Source of the DNA: Halicephalobus mephisto
Lineage: Eukaryota; Nematoda; Chromadorea; Rhabditida; Panagrolaimidae
Reading direction: 5' to 3'
Assembly: GCA_009193035.1 (NCBI GenBank)
Contig: SWDT01000023.1
Span: forward strand, 62,001 to 126,000
Length of the DNA stretch: 64,000 bases
Part shown: positions 55,601 to 64,000 of the stretch, piece after piece
How positions within the stretch are numbered: the stretch's first letter is position 1
Layout: every line of letters begins with the position of its first letter
Notes under the pieces: model-generated
What the model saw: only the letters and a program-made list of their open reading frames with translations
What the model was told of the DNA's origin: nothing
The model's database searches: none
Translations under genes and position numbers: made by a program

Positions 55601-55980
55601 GTGAGAAATAATCTCGAAAAATTCAAATTTTCTGTTAATTTTCATCAATAATAATAAATAAAAATTTTTTTAATCTTCAAAGACTTTCGCAGTGAGAAAT
55701 AACCTCGAAAAATTCAAATTTTCTATGTTAATTTTCATCAATAATAATAATAAATAAAAATTTTTTTAATCTTCAAAAACTTTCGCAGTGAGAAATAATC
55801 TCGAAAAATTCAAATTTTCTATGTTAATTTTCATTAATAATAATAAATAAAAATTTTTTTAATCTTCAAAGACTTTCGCGGTGAGAAATAACCTCGAAAA
55901 ATTCAAATTCTCTATGTTAATTTTCATTAATAATAATAAATAAAAAGTTTTTTAATCTTCAAAGACTTTTGCAATGAGAA
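55590..55980. repeat. About 93-bp tandem repeat, five copies, containing the exon end and donor
   Basis: Units start 'gactttcgcggtgagaaata' and continue 'cctcgaaaaattcaaatttt' and 'aataataataaataaaaatt'. Copy 1 begins inside the candidate exon at 55591, so each copy carries a potential splice donor. Confidence 0.85.
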
Positions 55981-56039
55981 TCAACTTCGAAATTTCACTC
56001 GTAGTGATTAAAAAGTAACTTTTCTATGATTTCCAGGGA

Positions 56040-56690
56040 TTTTCGCGACGGAAGTTGACTTACTTTTTTAAATTTTTTTAGTGAGATTTTACTTATAGGG
56101 ACACATGAATAAAGTTTTATGAGAGTAATGAGGAACTTTCGCGGCGGGAGTTGACCCGTTTTTTATGTTTTTTGCGTCAATTTTCACTCGCACTGGTAGA
56201 TGAATGGAGTCACAATGGCCATCGGGGAGTTCCACCGCGGAAATTGACTTGTTTTTTATGGATTTCTCACGTAAAAGTTCCATTCACGTTCTACAGTAAA
56301 CTATTTCGTCATAATCATCGGGTTTTTTTAAACAAAGATTAGCTTTGATTTCTTATCCAAAACTTTATCCAGGGATCAATGGTTTCATTACAGTAATCAA
56401 GGAATTTCGCGACGAGAGTTAATTTATTTTTTTTTTAAATTTCTTATTTAAATTCTACAGTAAAGTGTCTTACTGTAGTTGTTGAAAATTTTCGCTGCGG
56501 GAGTTAATTTATTTTTTTTTAAATTTTCCTATTTAAATTCCACAGTAAACTATCTTACTGTAGTTGTCAAAAATTTTCGCTGCGGGAATTAATTTATTTT
56601 TTTAAAATTTTCCTATTTAAATTCTACAGTAAACTGTCTTACTGTAATTGTCGAAAATTTTCGCGGCAGGAGTTAATTTCTCATTTCGTT
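56040..56690. repeat. Dispersed 'tttcgcggcgggagtt' units
   Basis: About eight imperfect units with 'ttcgcggcgggagttaattt' and 'ttctacagtaaactgtctta' (itself palindromic: acagtaaactgt). The motif recurs at 62810-63010 and 63760-64000. Confidence 0.75.
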
Positions 56691-56874
56691 AAAGAGGAAA
56701 TTAATATTTTTAGATTTAATAAGACTTTATAAAATCCGGATGGGAAATGATCCCATAATAACATTTCGAAGATTAGACCAAATCGAAAAAATAAATTTGT
56801 ACGACTAAAAAAAATGGAAAATGTCAATGAAAAAAAATTTTTGAACATTATGGTCTTTAAGCTCGAGATAGTAA

Positions 56875-57210
56875 CTAAATAATGACGTCATTGAAAAAAA
56901 GAAAATTGGCAGATGGGGATGACGAAAAAGCTTTATTTTTCCCGGAGAATCGGCCGACAAGGAAGCCACTCACCAACGAGACCTCCGGGTGCCCCTGGGA
57001 CGGCCATTGAGCAGGTCGATTTGTGACGTCATCATCGCTTTTTGGGAACTTCATCGGGGTCATAAACTTCCTGAAAAAATTTATTTTTAAAAAACTTGAA
57101 AATGCACTCGAAATTCGTTTTTCGAAATTCACGTGTTCGAAATTTCATCATTGACTTTGGATTGTTCTTTAGTCCAATTACGGTACAAATAAATTCCACA
57201 TGTGTCGACA
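56875..57210 (-). other. Candidate last exons of an unidentified minus-strand gene
   Basis: An exon ending at 57133 (frame CGIYLYRNWTKEQSKVND, then EISN) is joined through a 62-nt intron (GTGAAT donor, TTTTTTCAG acceptor) to 57070-56875, which reads KFMTPMKFPKSDDDVTNRP, then AQWPSQGHPEVSLVSGF. An AATAAA lies inside the end of the open frame near 56930. Alternatively the 57070 exon reads EVYDPDEVPKKR and stops. Upstream exons could include 60610-60677. Function unknown; limits approximate. Confidence 0.35.
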
Positions 57211-57224
57211 AAGTCAAAAATAAA

Positions 57225-57359
57225 AGGAATAGTAGAAAAGAAGAGGAAAAAAGAAAAAGAGAAAAAGAGAAAAAGAAAGAGAAAGAGAGAAGAAGAAAGA
57301 GAAGAAGAAAGAGAGAGAAAAGGAAAGAGAAGAAAAAAAAGAGAAAGAGAGAGGAAGAG

Positions 57360-57392
<33 letters not shown>

Positions 57393-57597
57393 AGAAGAGA
57401 GAGAAGAAGAAAGAGAGAGAAAAGGAAAGAGAAGAAAAAAAAGAGAAAGAGAGAGAAAGAGAAAAAGAAAGAGAGAGAAAGAGAGAAAAAGAGAAGAAGA
57501 GAGAGAAAAAGAAAGAGAGAGAAGAAGAGAAAAAGAAAGAGGAAAAGAGAGAGAAGAAGAGAGAGAGGAGAAAGAGAAAAGAAAGAGAAGACCAATT
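57225..57597. repeat. Polypurine (GA)n tract, about 370 bp
   Basis: Almost uninterrupted G/A on the plus strand, with internal repeats of a roughly 120-bp block ('agagagagaaaaggaaagag'). All six frames stay open for long stretches (Lys/Arg/Glu or Phe/Leu/Ser polymers), which I reject as protein. Confidence 0.9.
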
Positions 57598-57979
57598 AAA
57601 TACGTGTTTCGCGCCCACGTAAAAGAGGAAAATTTGAGCAAGAGAAGTCCTGCAACGAAAAGAAGAAAACGCAGGAAAGTTTTTAACTTTATTATTATCA
57701 ATTGTAAGAAGTTTTGTAATTTTGTAAGATATTGTGGAAAGCGCTATCTGGTATCGACCGGTGCGACAGAAGGTATAATAAACTTCGTAAATTTCTCCAC
57801 ACATGGACGGTTTTTAAAAAGGAAAATTTGGCCTTTTTTGACCTCAGAAGTGAATCCTTTGAATTTTCGCAGAATTAAAATAAATATTATCCAGTTTTCC
57901 ACCCTGAAAGAACAAACAAAAAAGGTTTCAATTTTCGTTTTGGATTTTCTGTTTTTGAAGAACTGCTAACAAAGCTGGT

Positions 57980-60510
57980 AGAAAAATAAATTATCATCAT
58001 TCGTGCCAGGACCATTATTTGAAATTTAATCTGATAAAAGGTAATGAAAAATTTAAAAACAAAAACAAAAAAATTGTGGTCCTGTAACGAAAGATTTCTA
58101 AAAGATGATTATCAAAATTATTAAAAAATAAATTAAGCATCATTTTTGTCAGGACCGTTATTTCAGATTTTTCATTAAAAAAATTAAAAAATTCAAAATT
58201 CGAGTTCCGTAACGAAAGATTTCTAAAAGATGATTATCAAAATTATTAAAAAATTAATTAAGCATCATTCGTGTCAGGACCGTTATTTTGAATTTCTCAT
58301 TAAAAAAATTAAAAATTTTGAAATTTTGGTCCCGTAACGAAGTATTTCCAAAAAATCATTATCCAAATTATTTTAAAAAATAAATCAAGCTTTTTCGCGT
58401 TAGGACCATTATTTGAGATTTAATCTGATAAAAGATAATAAAAAATTTAAAAATTAAAAAAATCCTAATCCCGTAACGAAAGATTTCTAAAAGATGATTA
58501 TTAAAATTATTAAAAAATAAATGAAGCATTATTCGCGTCAGGACCGTTATTTTGAATTTAATCTGATGAAAGAAAAAATAAACAAAATGATGACTGAAAA
58601 AGTACTGGTCCCACAGCGAATGATAATTAAGAGATCGTTGACCATGCTCATGTTTGAAAAATGAACAAAACGTCATTCGTGATGAGATCACTATTTGTCA
58701 TTTTTTGTTTAAAAAGTAGAAAAAAAACAAATTCATTGGTCTCATCACGAATAATTTTAACAAAGAAATTGATGAAAAATAAATTAAACATTTTTTGTTA
58801 AATATTAAAAAAAACAAAAATTCGGTTTTATATGAATGATTTTTAACAAAATTAATAAAAAAAAAATTTATATTTTTCTTGTCAGGACCATTAGTTGGAA
58901 TTTTTTATTAAAAAAATAAAAATTCGTCAATTTCAATGTAAATTATTTTCGAAGTTTTTTAATAAAATTAATAAAAGATAAATATTTTTCGTGTCAGGAC
59001 CATTAGTTGGAATTTAATCCAGAAAAAGGACAAAGGAAGTTCTGAACGAAGACACCAGTCATGAAGCAGACGACGGTTAAGGAATCATTAATCGAGTTAG
59101 TGCAAAATAAATTAAGCATTATTCGTGTCAGGACTACTATTTGGAATTTTTCATTAAAAAACAAAAAATTATTAAATTAAAAAATTAAAAAATTAAAAAA
59201 CAAAAAATTATTAAATTAAAAAATCCTAAAAAAAATAATTTTTAAAAAAATTGATAAAAAAAAATAAATATTTTTCGTACCGAGACCATTGGTTAAAATT
59301 TTTTCATTAAAAAAATTAAAATTCATTGATTCTGAAACGAATAACTTTTAATATAGCTGATAAAAGAAATTAAGTACTTTTCGTATCGGGACCATTGTTT
59401 AAAATTTTCCGTTAAAAAATTTTAAAAACTTAAAAGTTCGAAAACAAATGATTTTCAGAAAAATGTCAACAAAGTTAATGAAGGAATGAAGTAAACATCG
59501 TTCGTGACAGGACCAGAATTTAAAATTTGTCATTGTAAAACAGAAAATAAAAAACATTGGTCCCACCACGAATAATGTTCAAAAATTCATTAACAAAATT
59601 TTTATTCAAAAAATAAACATAGTTCGTGTCAGGACCAGAATTTGAAATTTACAATTGTAAAACAGAAAAGAAAGAAAATAAAAAACATTGGTCCCACCAC
59701 GAATAATGTTCAAAGGTTCATTAACAAAGTTTTTATTCAGAAAATAAACATCGTTCGTGTCAGGACCAGAATTTAAAATTAAAAATTATAAAACAGAAAA
59801 TAAAAAAGTATTAAATGATGATAAATTCCATCACGAACGGTACTTAAAAACTAAACTAAATTTGTGTTTGAATGAGCCGAACATTGTTCGTGGCAGGACC
59901 GTTACTTGGAATGCACCTTTAAGAAATAAGGATTAACGGAGCCACTGAATAAAAACTTGAGTCCAACTACAAATGACGTTTAAAGAATGACTAACCAAAT
60001 GCACAGCCAAAAAATTAATTTAACATTATTCGTGCCAGGACCACTAGATGAAACATTTTAGAAAATACAAATTAAAACTATTTTTTTAAAGTTATTGGTC
60101 CCACCACGAATGATGTCTAAAAAGTTATTAACCAAGTTTATAAGTGAAAAATAAACATTATTCGTGGCGGGACCACTAGATGAAACATTTTAGAAAACAT
60201 TCTTTAATTCAAACTCAGTGGTCCCGCCACGAATTACGTCTAAAAAGTCACTAACTTAGTTCACAATTCGAAAATAAACATTATTCGTGCCAGGACCACT
60301 AGATGAAACATTTTAGAAAACATAAATTAAAACTATTTTTTTTAAATTATTGGTCTCGTCACGAATGATGTTTAAAAAGTTATTAACCAAGTTTATAAGT
60401 GAAAAATAAACATTATTCGTGTCGGGACCGTTACTTAGAACATCCTCTTAGAAAGTAGATAATAGAAAATCCCTTCACTGAAGAGCCCCGGCCCCATCGC
60501 GAATAACCTT
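57980..60510. repeat. Palindromic satellite array 2, about 18 units
   Basis: Same unit as array 1: 'ggtcccaccacgaataatgt' left arms and 'attcgtgtcaggaccatt' right arms about 60 bp apart. The centre (58700-59500) is diverged while the right end (60090-60440) is nearly identical to units of array 1 ('gtggtcccgccacgaattac'). Confidence 0.9.
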
Positions 60511-60609
60511 TAATTTATTCTTCGACCTCAAACGTGGTCTCCAGTATTTTAGAAAAAACGAATCAAAAACGTTATTTAAAAAGTACAGAAATAAAAACTT
60601 CCGGAATAC

Positions 60610-60677
60610 CTTTGGCAAAACTGGTCTCGGAAGCGCTCGTCATGGAAGCTGTAATCCTTGGATTCCTTTTCGGCCAT
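60610..60677 (-). other. Candidate first coding exon of an unidentified minus-strand gene
   Basis: ATG at 60677 reads MAEKESKDYSFHDERFRDQF, then CQ, with a GTATTC donor, phase 2. Codon use and GC content contrast with the flanking poly-A/T DNA. If real, its first intron would contain palindromic array 2. Confidence 0.42.
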
Positions 60678-62809
60678 TTTTGAAAAAAAAATTTGGCATT
60701 TTTTCAAAACGTTGTTTTTGACTTTTTTCGAAAAATAAAACGAGTAATCTCAAAAACGAAATTCAAAAAAAATTTTTAGATAAAAGTTTAAAAAATAAAA
60801 AATTCAAAAAATTTTTTTAACTTAAAAATACTAAAAAAATTTTAAAAAATAAAATTTAAAAATTTTTAAAAAATATAATATAAAAAAAATAAAATTTTGA
60901 AATTTAAAAAGTTTAAAAAAAATAAAATTTTAAACAAAAATTTTTAAAAGTTAAAAAAAAATAAATTTTTAAATTAAAATTTTTAAAATTAAAAAATTCA
61001 AAAAAATTTTTAAATTTAAAATAGAAAATTTAAAAAAAAATTGAACTTTATGTAGCTGAAAATAAAACGAATAATTTTTTCCAGATTAAACATCAACGAG
61101 GTTCTAATGAGTTCCCCAGGGATTTTTCGACTATTTTTGAATTTTGGAAGATTTTCGAAATCGGAAATTTCTCTTTTGATTTTTCAGAAATTAACAACCG
61201 AATATTCTGGATTACGGTATTTAAATAATTACGAAAAAATTTGTAAATTGAAAAATTTAAAATTAATGAAATACAAAACTTTACAGTTTTCGGTCCTGAT
61301 TGGAAAAAGTCAAAAATTCGCTTTGGGACAATTCTTTGAAATTTTTGGTTTTTAGAATACTGTGATTTTTAAAATTCTTCAACATTTCTGAAAATTTGCA
61401 TAATCACGGAAATAAACTTTCAGTTTTTGGTCCTAACTGGAAAAGTCAAAAATTCGCGCTGAGACAATTTTTGAAATTATATCATTTTTGATAATACTGT
61501 AACTTTCGAATTTTTAAATTTAAAAATTCACGTAAAAATAAAATTTCGCAATTTTCGGCCTCAACTGGAAAATTGCAAAAATCCGTATTGAGATAATTTT
61601 CCCGGAAAGCTGTGACACACATTTCTGGTTTTCGTAATTTTTCAAAAATAAATATTTTTTGCAAAAAATATCAATGTCAAGGTTCAGAAAGACTACCTCA
61701 TAATTTATGAAACACACATCATGTTCATTTTTGACTCAAGCCCTCTGGCAAAAACCAAAATGAAAAATTTAAAAAACGAAAAAAATTTTTAAATAAAAAA
61801 AAATAAAAAATTTTTTAAATATAAAAAAAATGAAAAAAAATTTAAAAAAAAAACTCTAAAAATAAAAAATTAAAATAAAAAATTTTTAAAAAAATTAAAA
61901 TAAAAAATTTTTAAAAAAATTTAAAAAAAAAAATTTAAAAAAATTTAAATAAAAATTTAAAAAAAATCTAAATTTAAATTTTTTTAATTTTTAAAATTGA
62001 AAAAAAAATAAATTTAAAAATCTGCAAAATGGAATTTTGTGACGTCATTGGATTAGGATTATCTTAGAGATGTTTATTTTCAAAGTTTATTTTTTTTAAA
62101 TTGTTGCGTGAAAAAATATAATTAATATTGAAATTATCTACAGATGTCATTATCCAGAAAATTTTGAAGATTATTAAAAAATAAAAAATGCATTAAAATT
62201 GGAAAACTAACTTGACAACATGTTTTTAGAATTTTCGGTCAAAAAAACTTTTAAAAAAATAAATTTACAAAAAAAATTTAAAAAAAGATTTTTAAATAAA
62301 AAAATAAAATAAAAAAAACAAAAATTTTAAATAAAAAAATAAAATTTAAAAAACAAAAAAATAAAATTTAAAAAAAAACTTTTTAAATAAAAAAATAAAA
62401 TTTGAAAAAAAACAAAAATTTTTAAATAAAAAAATAAAATTTAAAAAGGTTTTAAAAATTAAAATTTTTAAATTTAAAAAAATAGAATTTTTTCGATAAA
62501 TATTTTTAAAAAATTAATTTTAAAAATTTTTTTCAATAAATATCTTTGAAAAAGTAATTTAAAGAATTTTTAAATTTAAAAAAGTAAAATTTTTGAAAAA
62601 TAAAATAAATTAAATTTTTTGAAAGTTGGTTGATGGTCCAGGAGACGTGGATTTTGAGGGCTTTGACGTAATTCTTGTTTTCCTTCAAGATTAGATTTAG
62701 AAAGTAATTTTTTGAAGGACTTATAGTAGACAATTCTGATAATAATAAAAAAACAAAAAAAGAATTTTAAAAAGAAAATTTTGGTTTTATATGAAAATAA
62801 ACATTGTTA
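60678..62809. other. Extremely AT-rich DNA, no confident gene
   Basis: Poly-A/T iterations ('aaaatttaaaaaaaattg') dominate 60740-61060, 61780-62000 and 62230-62620. 61280-61600 has three copies of 'cggtcctgattggaaaa' / 'gtcaaaaattcgc' units. A patch at 62640-62720 (minus frame NLILKENKNYVKALKIHV) has a diverged second copy at 63620-63680. Confidence 0.5.
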
Positions 62810-63010
62810 CGGTCATTGGTGACTTTCGCGGTGAGATATTTGTTTCGTTTTTATCGATTTTTGTAGTCAAAATTTAGACTTTTCGTGATTGGACCATGTT
62901 TATGAATTTTCTTTATTAAAAAATTTATTTAAATTTCATCAAAGTTGATGTTTAAAATTCAAATTCGAGGTCGAAATTCGGACTTTTCGTGGTGGGACAT
63001 TAGGCTGTTT
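62810..63010. repeat. 'gtcattggtgactttcgcgg' type repeat units
   Basis: Two units: 'gtgactttcgcggtgagata' and 'cggacttttcgtggtgggac'. Related to 56040-56690 and 63760-64000. Confidence 0.6.
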
Positions 63011-63099
63011 TTTATTCGGAAAATCCACACATTAATTTCTGTCAATTTAAGCAAAATAATTTTTAAAAAAATAAAAATGTTGTCTGGACGCAAAAAGTC

Positions 63100-63580
63100 T
63101 GAATTTCGACTTCGAACTTTGATGTCAAAGTTCAATTTCAAATTTTGACAGCCAACTTAGATTTCGAACTTTAATGGCCAACTTTGATATCAGAGTTCAA
63201 CTTCAAATTTCGATAATCAACTTTGACTTTGAACTTTGATATTATAGTTTAACTTCAAATTTTGATGGTCAAATTTGACTTTCAACTTTGATATCAGAGT
63301 TCAACTTCAAATTTCGATAATCAACTTTGACTTTGAACTTTGATATTAAAATTCAACTTCAAATTTTGATGGCCAACTTTGACTTTCAACTTTGATATTA
63401 AAGTTTAACTTCAAATTTTGATGGTCAAATTTGATGTCGAACTCTACTATTAAAGTTCGACCTCAAATTTCGATGATCGACTTTTATGGTCAACTGTAAA
63501 TTTGAATTCTAATATTAAAGTTCGACCTCAAAATTAGATTCTGAACTCTGACCTTCGACTTTGATGAACCTGAACTCTGA
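63100..63580. repeat. Satellite array (family D)
   Basis: About 7 units of roughly 60 bp: 'tttgatatcaaagttcaact', 'tcaaattttgatggccaact', 'ttgactttcaactttgatat'. Same family as 19390-19965, rich in TCAAAGTT/AACTTTGA complements. Confidence 0.85.
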
Positions 63581-63759
63581 TCTTGCCTCATGTGACACCG
63601 TTCTCTTCGACGAACATCTGTAGAATTTGACGAAGCTTATGTTTTCTCCTAAGATTAGATTTAAAAAGTAATTTTCGTAAAGGATTATCTTACAGTAGAT
63701 GTTCTTATAATAGAAAGATATAATATAACTTTATTTAGAAACTTCCACACCTACTTGAG

Positions 63760-64000
63760 AATAAGATTTATTACGGTCATCAGGGACTTTCGCGGTAGGA
63801 GTAAGTTTCGAAATTTCAAAGGGAAATTTTATTTAAACATAAAAAAAATTAATTTTTTATAATTTTTGGAAATTTTCGCGATCAAAATTGTTTGAAATTT
63901 TTTAATTTTTGAAATATTTCCTACTGTCATTGATGAATAAACAGATTTATTACGGTCATCAGGAACTTTCGCGGTAGGAGTAAGTTTCGAAATTTCAAAG
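63760..64000. repeat. Tandem repeat running off the window end
   Basis: Two copies, about 185 bp apart, of 'attacggtcatcagggactt' + 'tcgcggtaggagtaagtttc' (63771 and 63951). The second copy is cut by the window edge. Confidence 0.8.

Noticed and set aside
57096..57969. Long Lys/Arg/Glu open frames (and Phe/Leu/Ser frames on the other strand)
   Set aside because: They exist only because a pure G/A tract cannot form stop codons; all frames are open.

Overview
The window is nuclear DNA from a nematode. The evidence is short introns (often about 40-60 nt) with GT donors and TTTCAG-type acceptors, splice acceptors just upstream of start codons (trans-splicing), three nematode-type 7TM chemoreceptors, a nematode globin, and an exact copy of the 22-nt nematode SL1 spliced leader at 14990-15011. 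Noncoding DNA is very AT-rich and packed with tandem, palindromic and transposon-derived repeats. One island at about 44.4-46.7 kb is strikingly GC-rich. All gene models were spliced by eye and the exon junctions checked for reading phase.

Layout. 0-7 kb: 3' end of an NSP/BCAR3-like RasGEF-fold protein (+), a two-TM small protein (-) and a 76-aa secreted peptide (-) whose intron holds three tandem MITEs. 7-8 kb: two pogo/Tigger-like palindromic elements. 8.5-14.6 kb: three tandem chemoreceptor paralogs (+). 14.6-16.6 kb: the SL1 fossil, a tRNA-derived SINE with a perfect 12-bp target-site duplication nested in an inverted-repeat element, and an intron-containing tRNA-Lys(CTT). 17-21 kb: satellite arrays. 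20.1-22.1 kb: a Cys-rich single-pass membrane protein (-). 23-28 kb: divergent importin-alpha-like gene (+), RPS5 (-), PDIA6-type disulfide isomerase (+). 28.1-35.2 kb: complete NPC1 (-), seven exons. 35-44.8 kb: mostly repeats, with weak candidate exons on the minus strand. 44.8-48 kb: two tandem paralogous secreted/membrane-anchored proteins (+), one with a GPI-type end and one with a TM anchor. 48.1-52.6 kb: EF-1beta, a secreted helical protein and a globin (all -). 52.6-64 kb: two large arrays of a 135-bp unit with inverted CACGAAT/ATTCGTG arms, (GA)n tracts, 'tttcgcgg' repeats and unassigned candidate exons.

The genes do not form one pathway. Housekeeping genes are compact and often arranged in convergent (importin-alpha/RPS5, PDIA6/NPC1, membrane protein/EF-1beta) or divergent (RPS5/PDIA6) pairs. 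The two anchored-domain paralogs at 44.9-48 kb are spaced like an operon. The least familiar material is that paralog pair, the palindromic arrays, the SL1 fossil and the SINE.
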